From: Salvator merianae
Taxonomy: Eukaryota > Chordata > Lepidosauria > Squamata > Teiidae
NCBI GenBank assembly: GCA_003586115.2
Contig: QVOM02000023.1
Location: 5,141,211 to 5,205,210 of the forward strand
DNA length: 64,000 nt
Reading direction: 5' to 3'
Shown: positions 12,285 through 23,743 of the stretch, piece by piece
Numbering within the stretch: the first letter of the stretch is position 1
Layout of the letters: the number at the start of each line of letters is the position of its first letter
Translations under genes and position numbers: made by a program
Notes under the pieces: generated by a model
What the model was told of the DNA's origin: nothing
Seen by the model: the letters and a program-made list of their open reading frames with translations, nothing else
Databases searched by the model: none

Positions 12285-12288
<4 letters not shown>
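9441..12288. other. Unique sequence, no gene seen
   Basis: No repeat family, RNA gene or coding motif recognised. Short A and T runs occur at 10,440-10,451 and 11,601-11,610. Frames of 60-98 codons are present on both strands but are uninformative. Confidence 0.55.

Positions 12289-12322
<34 letters not shown>
12289..12322. repeat. (GA)n microsatellite
   Basis: Seventeen uninterrupted GA units ending in GAAATC. Confidence 0.95.
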
Positions 12323-12327
<5 letters not shown>

Positions 12328-13477
12328 CCTGTCCAGAGATTGCGAGCAAGGAGGCAACACATTATACAAAGTTGTCCTTCTTGTGAGCTTCATATGTGGT
12401 GTCTGGTCACCACTGTGAGAACAGTCTGGGGCCACTGGTCCAGTGCAGCAGGACAGTTCTGATGTGCTCATGTTCTTACATTATGCAAAGCCTTGTATGC
12501 TGTGACACCGTGACTTCGAATGCTGCATACAAAATATTAGTCTAATGGAGGGGGGAAAGTGCAAGTTATGTGCAATGTCTAAAAAGAATAGGAAAAAGGC
12601 CAGAATAAGCTTATAACTTGATACTTTTGAAACAGATATGGAACAGAGACTCCCTTCCCCTGGAATCGCTTGGGAGTATATTTCAACTTCTCCAAATCAC
12701 TGAGAAAGAAACTAGCATTAAAAGCCGATCGTTTCAATCTGGTAGAAATGACTAACGTTCCCCCCTTTCATTTTGGCTCCCCTATGAGTCTTTTTTGATT
12801 CAGACACTTGAGATAAAATTATTTATACTTTCGTGGCACTGCTGAAGAAGAAATGGTCACAAACAGCAGTCTGGCAATCACTTCATTTAGGACTCACGGT
12901 CTGGCACCAATTACACAATTTTAAGATGTGACTGAGATTTGAGAATTTCATCTAATCAGGCAGAAAAGGGGTGGTGGAAAAAAGAGGCAATTTCTTCCCA
13001 TCCATCAGCTTTCTCAGCTCTGACATCAAACTGAGAAAGAAAGATCTCTTCAAATAGGTATGAAGCTCAGCGAAAATTTCATCTAGGTCTATCCATGTAA
13101 CAGAGCACGATGAAGCCGAAAAGGCAATATTCAAAGTTGTCTGGTTGGACTTAGTGGAGAAAAATAAATCTTGCTCTCTACTTTCTTCTTTCTTGCCAAC
13201 AACCCAGTTCTTGTATTTGTCTAGAAAGGGTTATTAGATTATGGAACTCTTTGGATGTGATTTCTAACATTCCCTTTCTTTTCTGTACTCTTTTCTAAAT
13301 TTTGCAATCTTAAAATTATGTTTTATTTTAGTTTGGCCTGCAGAACTGGAAATTGGTGAATTATGAAATACTGTGGCATTTTGGTTTGTCTATTGGCTCA
13401 AGCAATGCAAGAGAGAGCAAGTTTTCCACTCATTCCAGAATTCATTTCTGATTGATTTCTATTTATTTATAGTCACA
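12323..13477. other. Unique sequence, no gene seen
   Basis: No recognisable coding, RNA or transposon signal. A 60-codon minus frame at 12,952-13,134 has no motif that I can name. Confidence 0.55.
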
Positions 13478-13965
13478 GGGCCTTTCTACACTCACCTTTA
13501 ATCTGCAGCAGGAGCCCCTGTAGTTGACTTCTGGGTCTGTGAGGCCACACCTACCACTGGTACATTCTGTCCACAAAAGACCAAGTGTAATCCAGATCAA
13601 GAGACCCTTGATCTGGATCACTGTCAAACCTGTTTAAACAATTCTACTGGTAGACCAGTGGGTTCTGCTTCAGAACATGTAGGTGTGCAGAATGCATGCC
13701 TCTGTATTCAGGGCTACTGGAAGACCCATTTCAGCAGTGCACCACAGTGCACTTCCAAAATACATCCCCTGGTGGCTCTGAGGCTAGGAATAAAAGTTCC
13801 TAGACTTTCAAAGCTCTCTCAGAGCCTGGTCCCAAAGCTTGCACCTGTACCAATACCATTGTGCAGCTGCCATTTTTCCAGACTATGCCTTTCTGGGGTC
13901 CAAATCAATGGGCCTGGCTTGGACCCAGTGGTTTGGACCACAGAGAGGTGAGTGCAGAAAGGCCC
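13478..13965. mobile_element. Family A long MITE, complete (488 bp)
   Basis: Begins GGGCCTTTCTACACTCACCT and ends AGGTGAGTGCAGAAAGGCCC, an almost perfect 20-bp inverted terminal repeat. ACA flanks both ends, an exact 3-bp target duplication. The interior carries the GGCTCTGAGGCTAGGAA and TTCCTAGAC blocks found in other long copies at 27.7, 46.8, 51.8, 55.7 and 60.7 kb. A 97-codon frame crosses it but is not conserved between copies. The 3-bp duplication suits PIF/Harbinger-type elements; that assignment is inferred. Confidence 0.85.
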
Positions 13966-13971
13966 ACAGAC

Positions 13972-14274
13972 TAGGGATGTGCGAAACTCAAATTCATCGA
14001 CTGTGAACAAGGATTAGAGGCCAAGGACTGTTAGGTTGCTGTCCCTAACAGTCCTGGCTCTATTTGGCTTCACTACCTTACTGGCACTGTTTGGCTTCCC
14101 TATAATGGCAGCAATGAGTAGTAGAGAAAGTGGGTAGGTTCACCACTTCACAACCGTACTTGTGAATTTTGAAGGGGAGACCCATATAGGTCGGCCTATT
14201 AGGAAATGCACTTAATGGTCCTTGGCCTCTAACTCCTGTACATGTTCAACCAATGTCAGTTCAGCATATCCCTA
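13972..14274. mobile_element. Family B MITE abutting the family A element
   Basis: Begins TAGGGATGTGCGAAACTC and ends TTCAGCATATCCCTA. Flanking octamers CCACAGAC and CCATGGAC match at 6 of 8 positions, both differences transitions. The left duplication includes the last two bases of the preceding family A element. The interior is itself palindromic: GATTAGAGGCCAAGGAC on the left recurs inverted near 14,216-14,234, and there is a perfect 11-bp stem at 14,025-14,054. Confidence 0.75.
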
Positions 14275-15775
14275 CCATGGACAAGCAATATAAAAGAAAA
14301 CAATTAAAAACAGAAATTGCAGAAGTAAGTGGATCTCTCCTCCTTTTGTTTTCTTGGATTCCTGACAGTTAAAAATGTTCATACCTGCTTGGAAACATAG
14401 GCTGTTTCTGAATTTAGCTGGGCTGGATTGGTGCAGCTACAACTATTCCTACTGGAACAGTTCCCTGCAGAAGTGGTCCAGCTCTCCTGGAACTAAGACA
14501 TCCACACTTCAGAAGGCTCTTCCGGGACAGCCCCAGCACTGTCCTGTGTGGTCCTGCTCTGATATGAAGCATGCCAAAGCTTCAGAGCCTGCTCAGAAAT
14601 GGGTCCCCCTGCTAAATTGAAACAGGGAGACATGCACTCTTCCGCACTTCTTCCTGTTCTGGTTTACTCATGGGTAAGACAGCAGCAGACTTTTAAAAAA
14701 AAGTTTACCACTGTCCCGGTCTAAACAGCCATATTGAGATGCTTAAACCAGGCTACACTCTGTCCAATGCAGATGGAGCATGCTAGCAAGGGGCGTGGTC
14801 TCTGTGTTGTGCACCAGAGTGGGGAAGAGAGAAGCAAAGAAGGGCTCCCAGCCTTGCACTATACCAGGATACCAGTAAATGTGGAAAAGCCCATTAGCTC
14901 ATTTTACTTCTAGACTTCTAAATCAGAGCTGTCTTACATGCTCAATCTGCACTCATAGAAACTCCAGGCTTAATAACGTCAGGCCAAAAAATACCAGCAG
15001 TTGGAAAATGTTCAAAAAAACCCCCACCCATGTACAAATAACGGAAAGTTTCAAATAGGATTGACTGAACATTTGTTTAACTTTCAAAATTGTTGCTGTT
15101 GTTAAACTATCCATATAGTTCTTGTTTTCATTGTCAAATGTCTAAAGGGGCCTTTTTTTTTTTCAAAAGAGCATAACTCTATGCATTGCTAACATCTATA
15201 ACAAAAATTCTGAAAGTAAATGAGTCTATGTTTTTGTTTCATGCCTTTTGGGCATTTTCCTCAACACCACTCAAATTGGATCCCATGAGGATCCAAACTA
15301 TCTGAACAATTCATTGTGTTCAGCACTGAGCATCAGGCCACCTTCTCACAGATAAGGATGTAGACATCAATAGGTAGCATTCAATTTCTGCAGGGTTCTC
15401 CCCTCTTTGTATCCATTTCTTAAAATATTGTGTGTCTATTTTTGTTTTGTGCAGTGTAATGAGAAACTCCTCTCTCTCATCTGTTTCAGTAACTCCCAGT
15501 TCCCAAAATTAACAACCAGAGCTGATTGGCATTTGTCCAAGGAAATTGAAATAAAAATTTGAACAAATCTACAATAAGAAAATGTTACATTTGTCTGCTC
15601 GCACATTACCAGCTGGTATGGAGATTTATTAATATCTCAGAGTATTAAGGTCATAAATCAAATCCAAGACCTTATTGCACACCCAGAGAAAATTGCTTTC
15701 CAGCGACATATGGTGCAACCTTCAAACTTCTAAATTAATACAATTCTTGCCAATCCCCAAAAACAGAAAGGAAAA
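14275..15775. other. Unique sequence, no gene seen
   Basis: An 81-codon plus frame at 14,375-14,620 lies in slightly GC-richer DNA that vaguely resembles family A interiors (CTGCAGAAGTGGTCCAG type blocks). The rest is unique AT-rich sequence. Confidence 0.5.
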
Positions 15776-16109
15776 GTGAAAAAGGAAGGAAGGAAGGAAG
15801 GAATGGAGAGAAATAAAAAGAAAGAAGGCAAGAAAAAAGAAAGGAAGGAAGGAAGGAAGAAGGGAGGAAAGGAAGGAAAGAAGGGAAGGAAAGAAAAGAA
15901 AAGAAATAAATAAAAAGAAAGGAAGAAAGAAGGGAGGGAAGGAAGGAAGGAAAGAAGGGAAGGAAGGAAGGAAGGAAGGAAGAAAAAGAAAAAGAAAAAG
16001 AAAGGAAGGAAGGAAGAAGGGAGGAAAAGAAAAAGAAAAAGAAAGGAAGGAAGGAAGGAAGGAAGGAAGGAAGGAAGGAAGGAAGGAAGGAAGGAAGGAA
16101 GGAAGGAAG
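15776..16109. repeat. 330-bp (GGAA)n/(GAAA)n purine tract
   Basis: Almost every base on the plus strand is A or G, with only a handful of T interruptions (near 15,803, 15,815, 15,907). The right end is pure GGAA for about 65 bp. Minus frames of 139 and 183 codons (Ser/Phe/Leu/Pro-rich) are produced only by the repeat. Confidence 0.95.
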
Positions 16110-16319
16110 TCCTTTGAAACTGCAGATAAAATTCTCCTGGTTGTGCCAACTCCTACAAAAGTCCATCAACTTACAACTACAGGAAAAGGGAGGGGGGGAA
16201 TCACACTCAAAATTCATTCCAAAATGTTCCAGGGCCAAAATGGCTGAAGTCATCTCTAGCCATTTCCTAGCCACTCTTGGAATCACTGGCTGTGTCTTCT
16301 CTTCATTTTAAGATGCATG

Positions 16320-16560
16320 GGGGCAACGCTGTGATCACTACTGAAAATGGTGCCTCTTCGTCTCCATTCGCAAATGTAGAGGCATCCTTTTCAGCATCGA
16401 TTGCAGCGCCTCCGTTGGGGACAGCAAATTCATGCCCTAGAAACTAGCACCTTGGACAGCGAACATACCCAGTAATGGGGCCGTGTTATCATCATGAGGT
16501 GCCTGCTGAAGGCTCACAAATGGAGATGTTGTGGCAGAAGACACAATACAGGGCAGCCCT
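16320..16560 (+). repeat. Interspersed repeat shared with 51,530-51,780
   Basis: Both loci read GTGATC-ACT-CTAAA, GGTGCCTCTT, a CATT..GAATG block, AGGCATC, GCGCCTCC/ACACCTCC, GGTGCCT.. and a final CTGCTG..CTCCAAATGGA block in the same order. No ends were defined. Probably an old MITE. Confidence 0.55.
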
Positions 16561-16675
16561 TTTGCTGTCAGAGGTTAAAGAGAAGACAGTATAATTTATT
16601 ATATCTTCTATAAATCAGCAAGTTAATCCCACCCCCCCAATCAAGCTCTGCACTTGGTGACAGACATCCATGCAG

Positions 16676-16830
16676 CTTTTTTGGCAGTAATATTGAAGTG
16701 GTTTGCTGTTGCCTTCTTTCAGGGACATTATATTTATTCCAATATATGAAACATGTTGCTTTCTCCAAGCTGGATCTTCCTGCTGCAGACATTTTGCCAC
16801 CAAGCTAAGGAGCAGCAGCACTGCAAAATT
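16676..16830 (-). mobile_element. SINE body fragment plus adjoining repeat block
   Basis: TTTTTTGGCAGTAATATTG followed by AAGTGGTTTGCTGTTGCCTT is the inverted body of the tRNA-derived SINE seen at 25.3-25.7 kb. A following block, CTTCCTGCTGCAGACATTTT then GCCACCAAGCTAAG, recurs at 31,060-31,120. Confidence 0.5.
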
Positions 16831-16925
16831 TGGTGAGGCCCTTGGTGAGAGTGGACGAAGGGTGTATCCCATCCTTTCATCAGGGTGAATTACTTTCCTG
16901 TCAATAACGGAGAGATTTGCTGACA

Positions 16926-18708
16926 CAGCACCACTTCTGAATGCCAGCCATTAACAGCATGAAGCAATTTGCATCTCATAGCCAGCAGAGCTGTCTGTTG
17001 ACAGACTTCAGCCCGAGATGTTGGCAACTTCCCAAGAACAACTTCGATGCTTGAAGATTATATCCATAGAGAAATTATGAAGGAATTGAGGGATTATCCA
17101 CTCCGGGTCCACAGTCTGACATTTTCATAAGTATCTAATGTCTAACAATTCTTTATATATGAAATCAATCAGTCCTCCTAACTAACAGCTTCCTTCGAGT
17201 CTTAATTTTATCCTCCCGAGGAAATAAAAATGAATGGGGTGTTAAGAAGCAACTTAGGCAAAGTTAACCAACTTCATAAGTTGGCGAAATAGAGAAAAGT
17301 AGCGAATTGTGGCTTCTAAAAAAGATCAAGTTCATGGATTCTGACTAAAAAATCTAACTAGTTTACATCCAAGAACAGGTTCTTGGTAGCTTCTTTATTT
17401 AAGGTAGTTTCTTTATTTTGGGAGGAGAGAGGAGGACTTTCTTTATATTTATTTTTTCTTCTTTGTTCTTTAAATAACGGTGAGATAACACTCTATTAAT
17501 ATTCCCCAGCAGCTGTTCTTCAGAGAAATATTATTTTCAACAATAAGTTTAGTGGATCTCAGGATGTGCCTCTATTACACAGCAGGAAGTGCCTCTATTA
17601 CACCTTAAATGAGGTCAGTTCCCATTATTCCCAGTGTAGAACAACTGCCTTTAAGGCCTGATTAAGGTGCCTTTACTGCAAAATGAAGATGCAGCCTTAG
17701 AAAACTATAGTTCCCAATTCTCTAATGGAAGTTTTTTTTTAAAAAAAAATAAAAAAATTATTAAAGATTTTCCATTACACTAAAAATTGTGGCGAAAAAA
17801 GATTAGAAAAAGACAAAAGAAAGAAAAAGTAAAGTGACTTCTGATCTTCATATTGACAAATACATCTAAATATATACCTCCTAAACAGCTCCACTTCTTT
17901 TAACAAACCAGATTTACTTATCATTGAACTTATTAATCCACAAATCCCAAAATTAACAATTCTTTTTCCTTTTAATGCAGAAAGCCCATAAAGGGTTCAT
18001 TTTTTTTCCAAAAATAACTATATATTTCTTTCCCTAACTAAATATGTCAATTTATCCATCTCTGCCAAGTCTATCAGTTTTATCAACCAATCCTCTATGG
18101 AAGATATTGTAGAGCTATTCCATCCTTGTACATATATCAATCTCACAGCTGTAACCTTAGATTGTAGTAATATCTCACAGTGTTTCTCTAGTATTCAGTC
18201 CATCAGTCCCCAAAATATCTGGTTTATCAGTTCCCTAGTGTAAGGTTATCAAGCCCCAAGCCCCCTTGGAGTTACGTGGAACAGGGTTCTGGACTAGTTT
18301 TTTGAGAAACAAAGAACAGAGCAAAGTCAATTCAGTACGCTATGTCCTCCAGCTCTTCGCAGCCAATAACTCATGTAGCACCTAAGTGACACTACCCTCT
18401 CCTTCACCCTCGAACATCCATTTTTGCACCCACATTCACATGCCCTTGAAAAAATCATGCAGACATAAACTGGCCAGAGAGCCTTCTTACTTTATCTCTC
18501 CCCATGGGAACAAAGGGTCCAGCAGAGGGAAGATGGAGGCCATAAATTACACCTAAACACCAGTTGTGTGGCAACTGTGATTCTCAGGTTATCACAGAGA
18601 TCTCCAGGGAAACTTTCCACTCTTTTCTGCTGTTGATCAATCCACCAACACTGGACAAAACAGATGATTAGCAGGTAAGGCAGGTAGATACCTGTATCAT
18701 CCATCTAT
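16926..18708. other. Unique AT-rich sequence, no gene seen
   Basis: No coding motif recognised. An A/T-rich patch with a TTTTTTTTAAAAAAAAA junction lies at 17,732-17,749. Confidence 0.55.
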
Positions 18709-18756
18709 TCATCCATCTATCTATCCATCAATTCATCTATCCATCCACCTATTATC

Positions 18757-18823
<67 letters not shown>
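18709..18823. repeat. (ATCT)n microsatellite
   Basis: Degenerate ATCT/ATCC units up to about 18,763, then fifteen uninterrupted ATCT units to 18,823. Confidence 0.95.
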
Positions 18824-19161
18824 CAGTTCATGTTCAAAAATTCTATCAAACAGTTCATGTTTGCAGATGTTTGTATTGAACCAAACTTTCAGGGCTTTGC
18901 ATATGTAGAAATTTGATCAAACCATACCAGGCCCCACTTGTGAACACAAACAATTCAACTGAACAGTTTATGTTTGTTGTGGTTTTGCCCTTGAAAAGGG
19001 CCTTTTCAATGGGAAAAAATGTAGTTTTTGTTGTCAAACAAGTTCAAAATCGAACACGAGCAACCATTTGTTCGATCAAATGGTTCACCAGTGAACCAAA
19101 CAAATCAGTGTTTGGTTCAATGGCAAACCAAACATGATTTTTGTTCATGCACACCTCTCTA
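18824..19161. mobile_element. Family B MITE, left end overwritten by the ATCT array
   Basis: Has the family interior (TTCATGTTCAAAAATTC, GGGCCTTTTCAATGGGAAAA, GGTTCAATGGCAAACC) and the right terminus TTCATGCACACCTCTCTA. The left TAGGGATGTGCA terminus is missing; the ATCT array ends where it should be. Confidence 0.65.
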
Positions 19162-20485
19162 TATATCTCCATCTTCTACTAATATGCAGTTTCCTTCGGC
19201 ACAGAGGAGATAGGAGTTTGGGGAAGGTAGTAGTAGGAAAAGAAGAAGGACTGGAAGGGGAGAAGGAGCTTCTAACACCTAAGATGGGTGTTTGATTGAT
19301 GAGTTTGATTGAAACTCAGCAAAAACTATGAAGGAAAAAGTTTGATGGAACGGAAGAGGGAAAATACCTATGTTTGAGAGAAAAACCAACCCCTCTGGCA
19401 TATTTCATACCATTTTATGGTCCCTTTAAAATGCTGTAAACCTTGTTTAAGAGTTTCTGTTTAATTGCAATCAGGATTTTTGTGCAGAGCCTTCAAAAGC
19501 TTATCATAACGTGAGAAAATTTGCCTTGCTCTCTTTCCTGCAGCTCTCATCAGATATTCACATGTTTAGCTTTTTCCCTTTTGTTAAAGACCCGGCAGCT
19601 CCTGGCATATATCAAGTACATGATTTCTGCTCAAAAAATTTAATGAGCTTACATCCAAAGCTAACAGAACCATGATGCTAATAGCCATAGTTGTGGATTA
19701 GTGGTCACTTGAAGAGTTATCTTAGTCAAAAAAGAAAAGGAAAAAGGGATTAATAAAAGGTAATTATTGCCTAACCACTTGCTCACAGGTGGTACAAAAA
19801 GCTGCTTAGCTCAGATGGCCAGACCAGCCATCAGGACATTCTAGTCTGAAACCTGTCTTTGGCATTTTCATGATACTGCGAATGGCAGAGAGAAAATACT
19901 TGGACTTTATGAATGCCACCTAGAGGAGCCTCAAAAAACATCCATCCTAATGCCAAACCTTGACCATAGCTGAAGACCCATGCATGCCAAGAATTTGCTC
20001 AGATTCCTCTTAATATTATGCCCTGTCTCCTCTGCTCACATCTTGAGATAAAGATGGGTTCCTTTTGGTGACGTTTTGTTGGCTTTTGCAAAGTGAATGA
20101 CAAATGAAGAAATTCATGATGACAACACCAGATCTAAGAAGATGGAGTGAAGAGCGACAACTCTGACTCATAAATCCGGCTGTCATCCATGTTCCTGCTT
20201 CAAGATCCCTCTACTGATTCACAAGGCAGCTTGGTCTCAGAACAGAATTGCTGAGGCACAAAAGCCTCTAACAATCCACTTTACTATTAGTGCTTGGTGT
20301 ATCGAATGCAAATCTTTGTATTGAGTAATGTAGCTGTGGTTTTGCTGTTTGATCTTCTCTTCTTTATCCCGATCTCCTGACCAATCACCAAAAGGAAATT
20401 CACATTCAATGCACCTAGCATCTGAACTTTAGAAATGGGAACGGTTTTCAGTTTTTTAAGGTCAGGTATTTTTCTTTGATGTAGC
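19162..20485. other. Repeat-poor sequence, no gene seen
   Basis: About 19,440-19,650 looks free of repeats, with a TTTAATTGCAATCAGG block, and could be conserved noncoding DNA; otherwise nothing to report. Confidence 0.45.
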
Positions 20486-20850
20486 TAGAGATGTGTACAA
20501 ACATTCATTCATTCATTCATTCATTTTGGTTTGCTTTGCTTTGAACTGAATACTTTTTTGGTTCAAATTAAAACTTTTTTCTTTAAACAGGCATGATATT
20601 TGGTCCAATTCAAACACTGGTTCAAAAAGAAAAACACAATTTTTCCCTTAAAAGAAGCCCTTTTCAAGGGCAAAAACACAGAAAAAACAAATGTTTGATT
20701 ACATTGTTTATGTTTAAAATGGGATAGTGGTTTGGCTTCATCAAATTTTTAGATATCTGAACAATTGCATGTTCAGTTCAATGCAAACATCCATGAACAT
20801 GAACTATTTGATTGAATTTTCGAACACGAATTGCACGTTGAAGTGTCTAT
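20486..20850. mobile_element. Family B MITE, right end decayed
   Basis: Begins TAGAGATGTGTACAAAC. An ATTC run (20,503-20,525) sits inside the left arm. The interior carries TTCAAGGGCAAAAACAC and TTCAGTTCAATGCAAAC blocks of the family. The right terminus near GAATTGCACGTTGAAGTG is not clean and no duplication was found. Confidence 0.6.
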
Positions 20851-21491
20851 GAGTTTCCACTAGTGGCTTATTAAAACCACTGCTGACTTTTGCCACTGAA
20901 GCAGTCAGAATTCCTGGCCCCAAGGCACTGCAAGGCCACTAAAAGAAGCTTCAAACCTGAATACCAGACTCTGCTGAAGATGTGGGCAGATTTTTGTGCA
21001 CAGATCAATGCCCAATTACATTTGAAATTATGCATGAAAATCTTCAGGTAGTTCAATATATTTTTGTCTGCCTTTTGTATGCAAAGGATATATATTTGTG
21101 CTCTTGTTTTGCATCAAATTGTACTGCAGATCAGATTAAACATAAGATATTTCAGGGAGTTGCGTACTGACCTGGAAGAAAGTTTTTGGATTAAATTAAT
21201 CACTTCCAAAAAACCAAAACAAACAATAACCTTCATTCTAATTTTTCTTCCTCCCTGTGTTACAACCAGAATTCCCCCAGTCTGGAACAATTGTGTTTAT
21301 CCTTGTTTGTTGACCATCCTCCACTTAAGTGAGCTACAGACAGGCACAGCAGTGCTTTCACAACCTTACAAAACAAACTAAAACTGGAATGTTTAGTGTT
21401 GAATTGGGGAAAAGACCTTTGGCTCTTTCCCATCAAACTTGGAACTCTCAGAATGGTTCGTTTCGACCTTGAAGCTTTCCAGGCTCAACAT
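20851..21491. other. No gene seen
   Basis: A 105-codon plus frame at 21,064-21,381 has no recognisable motif and no initiation or splice context that I can support. Confidence 0.5.
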
Positions 21492-21850
21492 TAAAGATGT
21501 GCGGGAACATAAAAATTGTGGTTCAGTTTCATTCAGATCGAACCAAATTAAATCACATGGTGTTCAGTTTGAGTTCAAACCGGGTCAAACAGGCTTGATC
21601 CGGATGATTTCTTTTTTAAAAAATCAAAAAATATTTGAGAAAAACTCTTTTTAAAGAAAACAAAATGTCACCAAAGTTGAATCAGTTCAAATCAAACTGA
21701 TGGTTCAACCAATTTGGATGAAGAACCCTGGTTTGATTTGAATTCAAACTGGCTCCCTCAAACAGGGGGTGCTTAGGGTTTGAGTTCAAACTGGTTAACC
21801 ACCTGATTTGATTTGATCCAGTTCCAATATGGACCAGTTGCACATCTCTG
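21492..21850. mobile_element. Family B MITE (359 bp) with 8-bp duplication
   Basis: Begins TAAAGATGTGCGGGAAC and ends AGTTGCACATCTCTG. Flanks CTCAACAT and CTCAAAAT match at 7 of 8 positions. Both arms are full of GGTTCAAA/TTTGAACC motifs in opposite orientation. Confidence 0.8.
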
Positions 21851-22081
21851 CTCAAAATGTTTGCCCATCCTTTTCTGCAAAAATCAAAAACATGACAACT
21901 CAGAGTAAATGGTTGGTGTGAACTATAATGGCAACTCAACTGGTGAATCCCCCCCCAAAATATCTGTGAAGAAAGGCAATCACACATCCTTAGCATCATA
22001 GTAAATTAGAGAAATTCCAGAGCACTATCCTACCAAAAAGGCTTTTCAGATTGTGCCCATTATACATGTAGACCAAATCGA

Positions 22082-22452
22082 GGCCGCATTTGCACACACG
22101 AAAAAGGCTCAAAGGCAGCTTTGTGGGGGTAGTTTCCCCATGTTTGTGCCTCCATCCAAATTAAAAGCCAGAAAATGCCCTCCTAAAGTGCATTCTTTGG
22201 CCTTTAATGTGAACTGGAGTTGGGATGGAAACACAAGTGTCCACTTGCTACCACCTGTAAGTCATTTTCGAGCCCTTAATATGAATTGGAGGTGAAACGG
22301 CAACAGTAGCATCCACAAGCTATCATCTCTAAACCACTTTCAAGCCTTTAATGTGAATTAGAGGTGGGATGGGAGTACGAGCAACCACATACTATCACCT
22401 CTAAGCCACTTTTGAGCTGCTTTTCTCTAACACGTGTAGATGCAACTAAATT
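22082..22452. mobile_element. MITE with internal 72-bp tandem repeat
   Basis: Left arm GCATTTGCACACACG..AAAAGGCTC and right arm GAGCTGCTTTT..ACACGTG..GATGCAAC are inverted relatives. Between them lie three 72-bp units starting at 22,200, 22,272 and 22,344, each opening GCC(T/C)TTAAT(G/A)TGAA and ending in ACC(A/T)CTAA-type blocks. A related copy at 25,851-25,990 holds only one unit. Confidence 0.75.
22200..22415. repeat. Three 72-bp tandem units
   Basis: The starts are exactly 72 bp apart. Units differ by scattered substitutions (for example CTGGAG, TTGGAG, TTAGAG), so the array is old. A partial unit precedes the first. Confidence 0.85.
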
Positions 22453-23443
22453 TAACCTGCCTTTTCAAGGAACACGGGGAAATCAGTGGCAGCCCCTTGC
22501 CTCTGCCACCCACTTCTAGCCCACCTGAAAGCCTGAATCCCAGGTTCCTCCGCTTTTCGTACCATTTGCTCCCCTGTCCTCCTCACTTCAGCTCATGGGA
22601 GGATTCGCCATGATTCTGATGAGTCATTCAAAGCCTGTCAGCCCCCTCCAGTAATTACAAATGGAGCCTTCTCTTGTCAAAGCTCTTAAGGTAGCCTCAT
22701 GCTGGGATAAATAAGCTGCTTAGCAGCATGGAAAGAAATGGAATTTAAACTTTAATATCTTTTTTTAGCTCCTTTTCAGAAGTACACTCCCCCCCCTTTT
22801 GTGTGTGTGTGATCTCTTCGAGGAAATCACAGCAGGGCTTGCTGCTTTTCGCTCCTTGGTAGGGGGAGATGGGGGGTGGACAATACATGTGGTGGAGAGT
22901 GCATCCACCTACATGCATTGCTTCTCTCTATTATCTTCCGGCGGGGGAAAGCGTTTCAAGGCAGCTGCAAAGCAGATTAATGCCTGGAGGGTGCTCCATT
23001 TGTGCTGAGAGTAATTCGAATCCCTGTTCTTCAGTTAAACATAGCACTTAAGATTCTAGCTCAGTGACGGAACACCTGGTTTTTTAATGAAAACACCCCA
23101 GATCCAGCCATGACCCCTCTAGCGGAGCAGGGAAAGATTTTGGTCTAGAACTGTGGAAAGTTACTGACTGTAGCTATGGACCGGACTTGTCCAACCTGAT
23201 ATCCTCTGGCTGCGTTGGCAAGGTGGAGATTATAGATAATGGCTGGGTCTCTGGTATAAGCAAAAGGGAGGCCAGTTTTGATTACTCCCCATGGAGCTTG
23301 AGATTTTGATTGTGGTGCCTCTACTGCGCAATGCAGGCACAGCCTGTATTGCATTACAGGTTCTTGTTTAACTCATCCCTTGATTTGTAAGTGGCAAGAT
23401 CCTCATGAGTCCTTAACAGCACTGTGGAATCAGAGTGATGGCA
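22453..23443. other. No gene; candidate conserved noncoding patch at 22,600-22,760
   Basis: The patch contains TAATTA at 22,652-22,657 within CCAGTAATTACAAATGGAGC and is free of visible repeats. A short TG run lies at 22,800-22,811. No coding motif. Confidence 0.4.
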
Positions 23444-23730
23444 CCTTTTCTGCACAGACTGAATCCTGCACCCCATTAGCACTCACTGTCCCCTTAGCAC
23501 TCTTTGGAGGGCTATCATGATAAACTGTGGAGGAGGACTATAACTGCTGTCGCATGCTGTGCACCTCTGCCTAGCCTGATGAGGTCTTCATTGGTGGTTG
23601 ACTTCTGGGCCAGTGCAGAAGCTGATCTGGACCGGTGGCGCCATGCAGATGACGCTGTTCCAGAACAAGACATCTTATGTCCCAGACCCACTAGCCTGGA
23701 ACAAGGCACAGGGAGTGCAGAAAGGCCCAG
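23444..23730. mobile_element. Family A MITE relic
   Basis: CACCTTTTCTGCACAGAC near 23,442 and GGAGTGCAGAAAGGCCC ending near 23,728 are decayed family A termini. Interior blocks (GACTTCTGGGCCAGTGCAG, CTGGACCGGTGG) resemble the long copies. Confidence 0.5.
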
Positions 23731-23743
23731 ACTTTCTTTATGC

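Noticed and set aside
15735..16286. 183-codon and 139-codon minus open frames
   Set aside because: They are translations of the GGAA/GAAA tract (Pro-Ser-Phe-Leu repeats) with no independent coding sign.
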